Positions 16,384-25,041 of a stretch of 64,000 nt of DNA are shown in pieces. Source of the stretch: Acidobacteriota bacterium (GTDB lineage Bacteria; Acidobacteriota; Thermoanaerobaculia; Multivoradales; Multivoraceae); contig JAPPCR010000023.1 in assembly GCA_028875725.1 (NCBI GenBank), forward strand, positions 124,001-188,000, given 5' to 3'. The translations under genes were made by a program, and so were the position numbers. Each line of letters opens with the position of its first letter. Positions within the stretch are counted from its first letter, which is position 1. The notes beneath the pieces are model-generated. The model made no database searches. It was not told the DNA's origin and saw nothing but the letters and a program-made list of their open reading frames with translations.

Positions 16384-16776
16384 TCAAACGAGTGACGAGT
16401 CGCCGTGCGGCCCTTCGTCCTCTTCCCCGGCTGCGGAACCGAACCATGTCTTGAGCGTCTCCCGCGCCTTCTCGCGGTGCTCCGGCTTGATGTGTGTCGC
16501 CACCATTGCAAGAGCCAAGACCAGGACACCCAGGTCATCGGAGAATCCGACGACTGGAATCAGGTCGGTGATCGCGTCGAAAGGCGCGATGAAGTAGCCC
16601 AGCGCGCCGATGATCGTTGCCTTCGCCCTCTTCGGCGTATCCGGATCCAACAGGCAGTAGTACAGCGTGAGCGCCTTTTCGACGACCTCCTTCCCCGCCC
16701 GTACGGCAAAGCCGCCCAGCTTCTTCCAGAAGGACTCCTCGCTGTACTCTTTGGAGTAGTCGGTTGCGTCGGTCAT
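16384..16776 (-). CDS. DUF1232 (YkvA-like) membrane protein
   Basis: A 130-residue protein with the DUF1232 core: ATIIGALGYFIAPFDAITDLIPVVGFSDDLGVLVLALAMV near residues 60-100, including the conserved YF-PFD-PD-IP pattern. Two hydrophobic stretches suggest a small membrane protein. ATG 16776 (MTDATDYSKEYSEE) is preferred to the longer frame because it fits the family length and has a leaderless -10 at 16784-16789. It is convergent with the DUF4143 ATPase gene, with a gap of 3 bp. The function is unknown. Confidence 0.82.
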   Translation of the reverse strand: MTDATDYSKEYSEESFWKKLGGFAVRAGKEVVEKALTLYYCLLDPDTPKRAKATIIGALGYFIAPFDAITDLIPVVGFSDDLGVLVLALAMVATHIKPEHREKARETLKTWFGSAAGEEDEGPHGDSSLV

Positions 16777-16783
16777 GGGGCGA

Positions 16784-16789
16784 ATCCTA
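16784..16789 (-). promoter_or_regulatory. Putative -10 element of the DUF1232 gene (leaderless)
   Basis: TAGGAT on the minus strand, 7 nt before ATG 16776. Confidence 0.35.
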
Positions 16790-16933
16790 TAGCTCCAAGC
16801 GCAGGTTCCGGCTAATCCGTCGGTTTGCGGGAACTCCCGCAACCCGCGTTTCGAGCCAGACACCGGCTGGCCGGCGCCTGCGCGGCCGGACTTCTTCAAG
16901 CAGGTCCTGGCCCCCGGTCGGCAGCCTCGACAG

Positions 16934-17830
16934 TCAGATTCGGCGGACCCTCTTGAGGTGCTCCCACGCCTCGGTCAGCATTCGCGTTCGGTCGGTCGCG
17001 TACTGCATCATGTCCTCTGGCAGCCCCTTCGCAGCGAGCCTGTCAGGGTGATACTCGGTCATCAACTTCCGCCAAGCCTGCTTGATTTCCGCATCCGACG
17101 ACGTGGGATCGACCTGAAGAAGCCGATAGGCATCCGCCGTCACGGCCTGTTCTTCCTCACCAGGGCTCTGTCCGCCTCGGCCACGGGGTTCCTCCGGATC
17201 GCCATTGCCGCTGTATGCATGCCAGTCACTGCGAGCCTCCGCGATGAGGGCTTTGAGGTGGGCCTCCGACAGACCGAGCCACCCACACACCTGTTCCAGA
17301 AGCTCCCGCTCGCGAGCGTGAAGCACCCCGTCGACCACCGCGGCCCGCACGGCAATACCGACTAGCGCAACTTTCAGTTCCGGCTCCTCGATCCCCAGCC
17401 GCACACGCGCCAGGGCCTGGTGGATTTCGAAGTGCGGCGAAGCCCCCTCTCGAAACAGGTTTCTTGCCTGTTCGCGTGCAGGTTCGGCGAGCCCAAACCG
17501 GTCCATAACTCCGATCGCGAAACGTATCTCGGCGTGCGTCACCGCGCCGTCAGCCTTCGCCAAGTGACCCATGACCAGGAAGACCGCCCTGAAGAACAAA
17601 TCAGACGAGTCGTTGGGACTCCCATCAACGCCTGCGGAGGCGTGCGGCTCTGCGGGTTCGGAAGCTCGCGACGCGGCGACGAGCCCCACCACCACGGCCC
17701 CGACGACGAGGACGATCAAGACACCGACAAAGCGATTGACGTCGAGCCAGGCCGCAACCCCCGATGCGGCGAGAGAAAGGCCTACGATCACCCAACATCC
17801 CGGAGACGCGTCTGACTTCCCGTTGCCCAT
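16934..17830 (-). CDS. djlA: DjlA-like co-chaperone (TM, TerB, J-domain)
   Basis: A 298-residue protein with the DjlA order of parts: N-terminal membrane helices (residues 12-52), a TerB domain (about 75-200, with MGHLAKADGAVTHAEI), and a C-terminal J-domain (DAYRLLQVDPTSSDAEIKQAW, then EYHPDRLAAKGLP) with an intact HPD tripeptide. DjlA stimulates DnaK at the membrane and is linked to envelope stress. The linker near 205-225 is glycine and glutamate rich. All residues needed for DnaK stimulation appear present. It ends 37 bp before the probable start of nothing else on this strand; its own upstream neighbour ends at 17851. Confidence 0.88.
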   Translation of the reverse strand: MGNGKSDASPGCWVIVGLSLAASGVAAWLDVNRFVGVLIVLVVGAVVVGLVAASRASEPAEPHASAGVDGSPNDSSDLFFRAVFLVMGHLAKADGAVTHAEIRFAIGVMDRFGLAEPAREQARNLFREGASPHFEIHQALARVRLGIEEPELKVALVGIAVRAAVVDGVLHARERELLEQVCGWLGLSEAHLKALIAEARSDWHAYSGNGDPEEPRGRGGQSPGEEEQAVTADAYRLLQVDPTSSDAEIKQAWRKLMTEYHPDRLAAKGLPEDMMQYATDRTRMLTEAWEHLKRVRRI

Positions 17831-17850
17831 CCCTCAGCTGCAGCCGTGCC

Positions 17851-19194
17851 CTACTCGCGCAGGGGGAACTCCGGCAGCCCGCGTTCGAGCCACACGCCCG
17901 CCTGCATCACGCGATCGATCCGCCGCGTATCGCGGATGTCCGCCAGGGGATCGGCGGTGAGCAGAACCAGGTCCGCGGCCATGCCCTCGGCGACCGAGCC
18001 GAAGTCGGGGTCGTCGGTGAGTTCAGAGGCCGCGGCCGCGCCGGCGGCCGCCAGGGCTTCGAGCGGCGTCAAGCCGGCGTCCTCGACGAGGGTTTCCAGT
18101 TCATGGTGGGTGCCCCAGCCGTACGCGATGTTGCCGGCGCCGCTGTCGGAGCCGACGGTGAGCGCGACTCCGGCTTCGTTCATGCGGCGGACGAACCTCG
18201 TCACGTAGTCGTAGGCGACGCGGCGCCTGGCGGTCGACTCGCTTTCCAGCATCGCTGCCCGGTTCTCGGGATCGAGCAGTCTCTCGAACGCCGGCGGCTG
18301 GATGCCGGCCCGGAACTCCTCGTCGTCGAGCAACTCGGGGTGCTCGGCGACCCACCAGAAGGTCTTGGCCTGGCCGAGAGCGGGCGCGAACGAGAGCCCC
18401 TTCTCCAGCGCCATGGCGACGAACTCGTCGTCGACCTCCTCGTCGCGCACGCCGTGGACGAAGAAGCGGACCCCAGCGTCGACCAGTTGCCAGACGTCGT
18501 TCTCGAAGAAGACGTGCGCGGCAACCGGGATGCCGTGCTGAGCGGCTTCGTCGGCGATCGCGGAGCGGATCTCCGGCTCGATCTTCGGCCGCGTGTCGAG
18601 GAAGGTGTCGACCCACATCTTGATCAGGTCGACTTCCTGGGCGGCTAGCTCGCGCACCATCTCGCGGGCTTCCTCTTCGGTGGCCGGACCCAGCTTGCCC
18701 GGCGGGAAGCCCTCGGGGTGCGTGAATCCCACTCCCGCAGTGAAGATGCGAGGGGCCGGCACGTTGCCGGCACGTGCCTCGCCGATCATCGCCGGCGTCT
18801 GGCCGTGGTCGGAACCGAGGCTGCGGACGGTCAGCACGCCGGCGTGGAGTTGCAACGCCCAGGACCACTCCTCCAGGCCGTCGCGGTAGTGGTTGTGGAG
18901 GTCGACGAGACCGGGGATCAGGAACTTGCCCGTGGCGTCGACGACTTCTCCGCCCTCGGGCACCGGCACGTCGGCGCGTGAACCGGCATGCTCGATCCGG
19001 TCGCCGCGGACGATGACGACGGCGTCCTCGACCGGCGGTGCGCCGGTGCCGTCGATCAGGGTGGCGCCGGCGATCGTGATGGTGCCGGCGCCGTCGATGG
19101 CGGGCTGGCTTGGGGCGCAGGCGGCCAGGGCGACGAGTGAGGCGACGGCGAGAGGCCGGAGCGGAGCCGGATGCCGGCGAGGGCGCCGGCGCAC
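17851..19194 (-). CDS. Amidohydrolase lipoprotein
   Basis: A 447-residue metal-dependent hydrolase. The signal is VRRRPRRHPAPLRPLAVASLVALAACAP-like, with a lipobox ALAAC, so it is probably a lipoprotein. Catalytic features are HxH in LVDLHNHYRD near residue 85, a possible carboxylated lysine in LIKMWVD near 190, histidines in AAHVFFEND and FVHGVRDEE, and aspartate in TVGSDSGAGN near 345. The C-terminal GSVAEGMAADLVLLTADPL is typical. The GTG start and basic n-region are encoded by a REP-like repeat (19165-19199), which is unusual; a TTG at 19218 overlapping the previous stop is the alternative. It follows the glycosidase-fold lipoprotein on the same strand, probably in one transcript. Confidence 0.85.
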   Translation of the reverse strand: MRRRPRRHPAPLRPLAVASLVALAACAPSQPAIDGAGTITIAGATLIDGTGAPPVEDAVVIVRGDRIEHAGSRADVPVPEGGEVVDATGKFLIPGLVDLHNHYRDGLEEWSWALQLHAGVLTVRSLGSDHGQTPAMIGEARAGNVPAPRIFTAGVGFTHPEGFPPGKLGPATEEEAREMVRELAAQEVDLIKMWVDTFLDTRPKIEPEIRSAIADEAAQHGIPVAAHVFFENDVWQLVDAGVRFFVHGVRDEEVDDEFVAMALEKGLSFAPALGQAKTFWWVAEHPELLDDEEFRAGIQPPAFERLLDPENRAAMLESESTARRRVAYDYVTRFVRRMNEAGVALTVGSDSGAGNIAYGWGTHHELETLVEDAGLTPLEALAAAGAAAASELTDDPDFGSVAEGMAADLVLLTADPLADIRDTRRIDRVMQAGVWLERGLPEFPLRE

Positions 19195-19199
19195 CCAGT
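19165..19199 (+). repeat. REP-like palindromic repeat at the amidohydrolase N-terminus
   Basis: Contains GATGCCGGCG then GCGCCGGCGCACCCAGT, the same core as the repeats near 20.4 and 52.8 kb, but here it lies inside or over the start of a coding region. Confidence 0.65.
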
Positions 19200-19210
19200 C
19201 TGTGTCTTTC

Positions 19211-20293
19211 TCAGTCAAGGAAGACCTCGGCGAGCGCGATGCCGCTCTCGCCGGCCACGGCATAGAGGAGGAAGACGCGGCCGTCCTCCTCGTAGATCGC
19301 GGGATCGCGCAACTGGTTCACCTTGCCGTAGGCGGTGCTGCGAACGGACGGCTCGAGCGGGGCGTCGGCGCCCTCCCAGTCGCGTTCCGGACGCAACACC
19401 TCGACCGGTTCGGACTCGGTCCACTCCATCCAGTCGCCGGACAGGTCGATGCTGCTCAGAAGGATCCGTTCCGGCGCCTCGCCGACCTGCGTCCAGAACA
19501 CCCACAACGTGTCGCCGCGGAGCAGCACGGCCGAATGGCGCATGTCCGGGTTGAACAGCAGCGGGCCCTCTTCGAAGTCGGTGAAGCCATCGGTCGAGCG
19601 GTAGAACTGGCCGGGCATGGCGAGCGAGTAGCTCAACCCGCCGTAGTGGAAGATCCGCATGTAGGTGCGGCCAAGTGACTGGGGCTGAGCCTCGAAGTCG
19701 ATGCCGTCGGTCGAAGTGGCGACCCGCGATATCTGCCTGCCCACGTCCTCGAGGCCGTGGAAGTACATGACGATCCGCTGGTTCTCATCGTCGACGTGCA
19801 CGTCCGGCGACGCGATGTGGGTCGCCGTGATCTCCTTCTGGACGTCGTGCGACAGCTTCAGGCCGCGGCGCTCCTCCCACTCCGCGACCATCTCGGGCGT
19901 CACCTCCGGCGGCTCGACCAGGAAGTGGGAGTGCTCGATCTGCAGGCTGCCGGGCACGTGGATCGACCACGGCCCGAGCAGGTCGTCGGCGTAAGCGAGC
20001 CGAATGTAGTGACCCTTGTGGTCGGCGAAGTAGAGGTAGTACCTGCCGAGCGGGTCGGAGACCCAGTCCGGCACGCGGATCAGTGACGGTCCCTGGATGT
20101 TCTCGCCGATGCTCGGGTCGAGTTCCGGGCCGATGATGGGCGCGTCGAGGAGCCGTTCGACGCGAACCGGAGCGGCGGCGGTGTCGGGCTGTGAGTCGGA
20201 GTCGGCGACAGGTCCGGTGTCGGGGGGCGCACAGGCCAGGGCGGTGATCGAGGCGGTCAGGGACAGGGCCACCGGGAGCGATCCCGCTCTCAT
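19211..20293 (-). CDS. Lipoprotein with five-bladed glycosidase-like (GH43/GH117-type) fold
   Basis: A 360-residue protein with a lipoprotein signal (SITALACAPP). The body resembles five-bladed propeller glycosidases: GPSLIRVPDWVSDPLGRYYLYFADHK near residue 70, HIASPDVHVDDENQRIVMYFHG near 165, AMPGQFYRSTDGF near 230, FNPDMRHSAVLLRGDTLWVFWT near 255, and RDPAIYEEDGRVFLLYAVAGE near the C-terminus. The first and last blades hold acidic residues in the usual place for the family, but the catalytic set cannot be fixed by eye. The sugar substrate is unknown. The start ATG 20293 gives an intact signal peptide; the same frame stays open far upstream, antisense to the PQQ gene, but that part is a shadow. 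Confidence 0.75.
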   Translation of the reverse strand: MRAGSLPVALSLTASITALACAPPDTGPVADSDSQPDTAAAPVRVERLLDAPIIGPELDPSIGENIQGPSLIRVPDWVSDPLGRYYLYFADHKGHYIRLAYADDLLGPWSIHVPGSLQIEHSHFLVEPPEVTPEMVAEWEERRGLKLSHDVQKEITATHIASPDVHVDDENQRIVMYFHGLEDVGRQISRVATSTDGIDFEAQPQSLGRTYMRIFHYGGLSYSLAMPGQFYRSTDGFTDFEEGPLLFNPDMRHSAVLLRGDTLWVFWTQVGEAPERILLSSIDLSGDWMEWTESEPVEVLRPERDWEGADAPLEPSVRSTAYGKVNQLRDPAIYEEDGRVFLLYAVAGESGIALAEVFLD

Positions 20294-20347
20294 CGGCTGA
20301 TCGGGAGGGTTGAGGACTTCATCGCCTTCTATGCTAGTGGCACTCGG

Positions 20348-20402
20348 GCTCGCCGCTTCGCGGCATCGCCCGGATGCCGGCGGGGACGCCGGCGCACCCA
20401 GT
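20348..20402 (+). repeat. REP-like palindromic repeat
   Basis: Two hairpins: CGCCGCTTCGCGGC and GCCGGCGGGGACGCCGGC, ending GCACCCAGT. Its closest relative is at 52758-52813. It lies between two divergent genes and fills much of the 120-bp gap. Confidence 0.8.
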
Positions 20403-20413
20403 GAGCAAAGCCG

Positions 20414-22435
20414 TTGCGCCTTCAACTTCTCTGCTGCTCCCCCAGAGGCCTCGCTTCGGGCGAAGGGTCCACAGGACGGGCGGCTGCCGTGGCGGCTCTT
20501 GGCGTCCTGCTCTTCTGCACCGGTGCCCAGGCACAGTACGGCGCCGAGGACGGCGAGTGGCGCCATCACGGCGGCGACGACGGCTTCACGCGCTACACGG
20601 CGCTCGACCAGATCGACGGCTCGAACTTCGGCCGGCTCGAACCGGCGTGGAAGTGGTCGTCCGCTGATTCGCGGATCGAGGCGAACTCGCCATACCGGCG
20701 GCAGGTGTTCCGGTCCTCGCCGCTCGTCATCGACGGACGCCTCTACATCCCGACCGAGTTGAGCCAGGTCGCGGCGCTCGACGCCGCGACCGGCGAGGAA
20801 CTCTGGGTCTACGACCCGAAGAGCTACGAGCGCGGCAAGCCGGCGCAGAACAACTACTACACGCGCGGCCTCGAGTACTGGAGCGACGGCGAGCAGGAAC
20901 GCCTGTTCATCGCCACGATCGGCAAGCAGCTCATCTCGATCGACCCGGCCACCGGGCTGCCCGACCGCGGCTTCGGCGAGGACGGGGTGGTCGAGCTGTC
21001 CCGCAACCTCGGCCGCGAGAACATCGTGCTCCGCAACATCAGCCACGGCCAGCCGGTGATCGTCGTCGGGGGCACGATCGTCGTCGGCTCGCGCATCTAC
21101 GACTTCCCGCTCCAAAACAACAACCCGCCCGGCCACGTGCGCGGCTACGACGTGCGGACCGGCGAGTTCAAGTGGCGCTTCCACACGATCCCCCAGGAGG
21201 GCGAGGACTTCGTGGAGACCTGGGAGAACGACTCCTGGAAGATCACGGGCAACGCGAACGTATGGGCGCCGATGACCGCCGACCAGGAGCTGGGCTACGT
21301 CTACCTGGCCACCAGCACGCCGACAAGCGACTACTACGGCGGGCTCCGGCACGGCGACAACGTGTACTCCGAGAGCCTGATCTGCGTCGACGCCGCGACC
21401 GGCGAACGGGTCTGGCACTTCCAGACGGTCCACCACGGTGTCTGGGACTACGACATCGCCTCGGCGCCGAACCTGATCGACATCGTGGTCGAGGGCAAGC
21501 TGATCAAGGCGGTCGCCCAGGTCTCGAAGACCGCCTTCACGTACGTCTTCGACCGCGCGACCGGCGAGCCGGTGTGGCCGATCGAGGAGCGGCCCGTTCC
21601 CTGGGAAAGCACGGTCCCGGGCGAGAAGCTGGCGAAGACCCAGCCGTTCCCGACGAAGCCGCCGGCGTTCGACCGCCAGGGAGTCAGCGAGGACGACCTG
21701 ATCGACTTCACGCCGGAGCTGCGGGCCGAGGCGCTCGAACTCGCGGAGAAGTTCATCCTCGGGCCGATGTTCATGCCGCTGATCCGCCGCGGCGAGGGCG
21801 GCAAGGAGGCGATCCTGGCCGTGCCCGGCGCCGGCGGCGGCGCCAACCATCCGGGGGCCGCTGCCGACCCGGAGACCGGGATGCTCTACGTCCAGTCGTC
21901 GACCCGGCCCTCGGGGATGGCACTGGTCGAGCCGGACGGAGCGCGGAGCTTCTGGCCCTATGTGCTCGACCGCGTGTCGACGGCCGGGCCGCGCGGCCTG
22001 CCCCTGCTCAAGCCGCCGTACCGTCGCATTACGGCGATCGACCTGAACCGGGGCGACATCGCCTGGCAGGCGCCGCTCGGCGACGGGCCGCGCAACCATC
22101 CCGCGATTCGCCACCTGAACCTGGGACCGCTGGGCGGACGCTCGTCGAGCGCGGTGACGGAGGGCGGCATCCTGGTCACGAAGACGCTCGTCGTCACGCA
22201 TGCCGCGCGCTTCGAGGTCTACAACGACCGCTCGACGGTGCTCGGCAGTTCGCTCCAGGCCTACGACAAGTTCACCGGCGAACTGCTGGCCGAAGTGCTC
22301 ACCGAGCGCGCGCTGCACGGCGCGCCGGTCAGCTACATGCAGGACGGCCGGCAGTTCATCGCCGTCACCGGCGGCGGCATGACCGAGCCGGCGGAGATAA
22401 TCGCTTTCGCCCTGCCGGAGAGCGAGGCTCCTTAG
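20414..22435 (+). CDS. PQQ-dependent dehydrogenase (quinoprotein glucose dehydrogenase-like)
   Basis: A 673-residue periplasmic quinoprotein. The signal sequence ends FCTGAQAQ near residue 40. The eight-bladed propeller carries tryptophan-docking repeats such as ALDAATGEELWVYDP, GYDVRTGEFKWRFHT, CVDAATGERVWHFQT and AIDLNRGDIAWQAP. The motif HHGVWDYDIASAPNLI contains the aspartate expected to act as base in this family, and GGRSSSAVTEGGI lies near the C-terminus. It lacks the membrane domain of Gcd, so it is of the soluble or shortened type. It oxidises an alcohol or aldose and passes electrons to a cytochrome or quinone. TTG 20414 is the apparent start. The next gene, a secreted protein, follows by 20 bp. 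Confidence 0.85.
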   Translation: MRLQLLCCSPRGLASGEGSTGRAAAVAALGVLLFCTGAQAQYGAEDGEWRHHGGDDGFTRYTALDQIDGSNFGRLEPAWKWSSADSRIEANSPYRRQVFRSSPLVIDGRLYIPTELSQVAALDAATGEELWVYDPKSYERGKPAQNNYYTRGLEYWSDGEQERLFIATIGKQLISIDPATGLPDRGFGEDGVVELSRNLGRENIVLRNISHGQPVIVVGGTIVVGSRIYDFPLQNNNPPGHVRGYDVRTGEFKWRFHTIPQEGEDFVETWENDSWKITGNANVWAPMTADQELGYVYLATSTPTSDYYGGLRHGDNVYSESLICVDAATGERVWHFQTVHHGVWDYDIASAPNLIDIVVEGKLIKAVAQVSKTAFTYVFDRATGEPVWPIEERPVPWESTVPGEKLAKTQPFPTKPPAFDRQGVSEDDLIDFTPELRAEALELAEKFILGPMFMPLIRRGEGGKEAILAVPGAGGGANHPGAAADPETGMLYVQSSTRPSGMALVEPDGARSFWPYVLDRVSTAGPRGLPLLKPPYRRITAIDLNRGDIAWQAPLGDGPRNHPAIRHLNLGPLGGRSSSAVTEGGILVTKTLVVTHAARFEVYNDRSTVLGSSLQAYDKFTGELLAEVLTERALHGAPVSYMQDGRQFIAVTGGGMTEPAEIIAFALPESEAP

Positions 22436-22455
22436 AGCAACAGGGGGAACAGCCG

Positions 22456-23475
22456 ATGCGCATCCAACTCCTCGTGGCCGCAACGATCCTGGTCGCTCCC
22501 GTCGCGGCCGTCGCCCAGGACGACATTCCCCGCATCGCGAGCGGTCGGCCGGACCTCTCGGGCACCTACGACATCGCCACCCGCACACCGGTGATGCGCG
22601 ATCCGAAGTACGGCGACGATCCCTACATGAGCGCGGAGGACGCGCATGGGATCGCAGCCGCGACCGAGGCGGGCAGAGCCCAGGCCGACATTCCCAGCGA
22701 CCCCGACCGCAAGGCGCCGCCAGTCGGCGGCGACGGGCATCGCAGCAACATCGGCGGCCACAACCCGTTCTGGTTCGACTTCGGCACGATCCCGTTCCAG
22801 ATCGACGGCAAGTACCGCAACTCGATCATCACGGACCCTCCCGACGGCCGGCTGCCGCCCAAGACGGACCGCGGACGGGCGCTCACGCCGCGCGGCCTCG
22901 GCGCCTACAACCGGAACCCGGGCGGGGCGTGGTGGATCGAGACCGGCGAGGACCTCTACGACGAGCCGGAGGTCCAGACCCTGGGCACGCGCTGCCTCTA
23001 CGCCGGCGGCCCCACGGTGCCGGTCCGGCCTTCCGCCTACAACAACCTGAAGACGATCACGCAGACGGACACCCACGTGGCGATCCACGTGGAGTGGATG
23101 CACTGGACCCGGATCGTCCGCCTCGACTCCGAGCACGCGCCGCAGGAGTACCGCTCGTTCGGCGGTGATTCGGTCGGCTGGTGGGAGGACGACACCCTGG
23201 TCGTCGAGACGACGAACTTCCTGCGCGCCCCGCATGTTCCCCACGACGGCCTGCGCGTCGTCGAACGTTTCAAGCGGCTCGACGCGGACACGCTGTTCTA
23301 CGAGTTCACCGTGGAGGACTCCGACTACACCGCGCCGTACACCGGCTCCCTGCCCTGGCCCCGGACGGACAAGAGGCTCTACGAGTACGCCTGCCACGAG
23401 GGGAACTACTCGATGGGCAACATGCTCCGCGGCGCGCGGCTGCTCGAAGAGGAGGCCAGCGAGAAGCAGCCGTAG
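22456..23475 (+). CDS. Secreted protein of unknown function (common in Acidobacteriota)
   Basis: A 339-residue exported protein with a signal peptide ending VAAVAQ near residue 20. It belongs to a family often annotated only as hypothetical, with features RPDLSGTYDIAT, RCLYAGGPTVPVRP, DTHVAIHVEWMHWTRIVRLD, SVGWWEDDTLVVETTNF and YEFTVEDSDYT. These look like beta-rich repeats. No catalytic residues are recognised. It follows the PQQ dehydrogenase in the same transcript and could assist oxidation of the same compounds, but this is only neighbourhood inference. Confidence 0.72.
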   Translation: MRIQLLVAATILVAPVAAVAQDDIPRIASGRPDLSGTYDIATRTPVMRDPKYGDDPYMSAEDAHGIAAATEAGRAQADIPSDPDRKAPPVGGDGHRSNIGGHNPFWFDFGTIPFQIDGKYRNSIITDPPDGRLPPKTDRGRALTPRGLGAYNRNPGGAWWIETGEDLYDEPEVQTLGTRCLYAGGPTVPVRPSAYNNLKTITQTDTHVAIHVEWMHWTRIVRLDSEHAPQEYRSFGGDSVGWWEDDTLVVETTNFLRAPHVPHDGLRVVERFKRLDADTLFYEFTVEDSDYTAPYTGSLPWPRTDKRLYEYACHEGNYSMGNMLRGARLLEEEASEKQP

Positions 23476-23607
23476 CCCCGGCTTCGCTGATACCCTCCCT
23501 CCGGCCCAAACCCCAGACCGGCGCTTTCGAAGCGCCCATAGACGCTCCGGAAGTCCCTTCTGGCCAATCAAGTACTCGATCCGTACACCGTCCGCCACGG
23601 CGAGGCC

Positions 23608-24978
23608 GTGGCCCCTCCGGCGACCTTCCGGGAGCGGCTGAAGTACCTCGGACCGAGCCTGATCGTCACCGGCGCCGTGATCGGCTCCGGCGAGCTCGTG
23701 CTGACGACGAGCCTGGGCGCGGTCGCCGGTTTCACCCTGCTCTGGTGGATGCTCCTCTCCTGCTGGTGCAAGTCGCTGATCCAGGCGGAGATGGCGCGCT
23801 ACACGATCGAGTCGGGCGACACCTACCTGCGAGCGATGAACCGGCTGCCGGGACGCATCTGGAGGATCTCCTGGCCGATCTGGCTGGGGCTGATCGCTTA
23901 CGTCCCGGGGACGATGGGACTGGGCGGCATCATCGGCGGCGCCGGCCAGTCGATGTCCTTCCTCGCCTCGCTGGGGAACATCGAGCTCGACGGGGTTCTC
24001 TGCACCGGTCTCATCGCCGTCGCCGGTTCGATCATCCTCGGCACCGGCTCCTACAAGTGGCTCGAACGCGTGATGCTGCCTCTGGTCATCGCATTCACGT
24101 TCTGCACGCTGATCTGCCTGATCGCGATGCAGTTCACCGAGTTCCGGACCACGCCGGGCGAGATCCTCGGCGGCATGAAGCCGGACATGACCCTGTTCGT
24201 CGCCGTCGCGGCCCTCGCGCTTTCGGCCTACGGCTACACCGGCACGACCTCGGGCGACATCTCGTCCTACACCTACTGGTGCGTCGAAAAGGGCTACCCG
24301 AGCTTCCTCGGCGCCGACCGCAACGACCCGAACTGGGAATCCCACGCTCGCGGCTGGATGCGGGTGCTCCACACCGACGTCTGGCTGGCCCTGATCATCG
24401 TCACCTGCGCCACGATCCCCTACTACATCCTCGGCGCCGGGGTGCTGAACAAGATGGGGCTGACGCCGGAGGGGAACGACGAGACGATCGGGGCCCTCTC
24501 CAACATCTTCACCCAGACCCTGGGGCTCTGGGCGGTGTGGATCTTCGCGATCGGCGCCTTCTGCATCCTGTTCTCCACCGTCCTCTCTGGAGCGGGCGGC
24601 GGCGGCCGGACGATCCCGGACTACCTGATGGAGATGGGCCTGATCGAGCGCTCCAACCTGGCGCTGCGCAAGAAGATCATCCGCGGTTACCTGGTCTGCC
24701 TGCCGCTGGCCGCCTTCGGGATCTACTACTTCGTCACCGACTTCGTCATCCTGATCATGGTCGGCGGCCTGACCTCGGCGATCTTCCTGCCGATTCAGGC
24801 CGGCGCCACGCTGTGGCTGCAGCGGACGCGGATGGACCCGCGGATACGGCCCCGCCGGTTGACCTACATCGGCATCTGGGTCGTCTTCGCGTTCGAGGCC
24901 GCGATGGCGCTCCTGGTCATCCGCTACGTCGTGCTGGCCGACCAGTTCGACTGGCTGTTCGGCTACCTGTTCGGCTGA
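23608..24978 (+). CDS. Nramp-related membrane transporter, variant without the DPGN metal motif
   Basis: A 456-residue protein with about 11 helices. Helix 1 reads GPSLIVTGAVIGSGELVL, where canonical Nramp metal transporters have the DPGN motif; here it is GSGE, so the metal-binding aspartate and asparagine are missing. The helix-6 region reads ALSAYGYTGTTSGDIS, without the canonical MPH. These changes match the Nramp-related branch that carries ions other than Mn or Fe, so the substrate cannot be stated. The GTG start is the first normal start after an in-frame TAG at 23539, although a CTG at 23560 would add 16 residues. The gene is downstream of the secreted protein and may be separately transcribed. 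Confidence 0.78.
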   Translation: MAPPATFRERLKYLGPSLIVTGAVIGSGELVLTTSLGAVAGFTLLWWMLLSCWCKSLIQAEMARYTIESGDTYLRAMNRLPGRIWRISWPIWLGLIAYVPGTMGLGGIIGGAGQSMSFLASLGNIELDGVLCTGLIAVAGSIILGTGSYKWLERVMLPLVIAFTFCTLICLIAMQFTEFRTTPGEILGGMKPDMTLFVAVAALALSAYGYTGTTSGDISSYTYWCVEKGYPSFLGADRNDPNWESHARGWMRVLHTDVWLALIIVTCATIPYYILGAGVLNKMGLTPEGNDETIGALSNIFTQTLGLWAVWIFAIGAFCILFSTVLSGAGGGGRTIPDYLMEMGLIERSNLALRKKIIRGYLVCLPLAAFGIYYFVTDFVILIMVGGLTSAIFLPIQAGATLWLQRTRMDPRIRPRRLTYIGIWVVFAFEAAMALLVIRYVVLADQFDWLFGYLFG

Positions 24979-24994
24979 GGAAACCAAAGCGTCT

Positions 24995-25027
24995 GTGCGC
25001 CGGCCCTCTGGCCGGCTCCGTCTGGCG
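24995..25027 (+). repeat. Short REP-like palindrome
   Basis: GCGCCGGCCCTCTGGCCGGCTCC lies 17 bp after the transporter stop and could also terminate transcription. The core is GCCGG and CCGGC around a 7-base loop. Confidence 0.5.
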
Positions 25028-25028
25028 C

Positions 25029-25034
25029 TAGCAT
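25029..25034 (+). promoter_or_regulatory. Putative -10 element of the DUF3500 gene (leaderless)
   Basis: TAGCAT, 7 nt before ATG 25042; the hexamer overlaps the alternative ATG at 25033. Confidence 0.4.
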
Positions 25035-25041
25035 GGCCCTC

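Noticed and set aside
19211..22588. Very long minus-strand frame (over 1100 codons) covering the PQQ dehydrogenase region
   Set aside because: Only its 3-prime part (to 20293) looks like a protein. The rest is antisense to a clear quinoprotein gene and has the arginine/glycine/proline-rich composition of a high-GC shadow.
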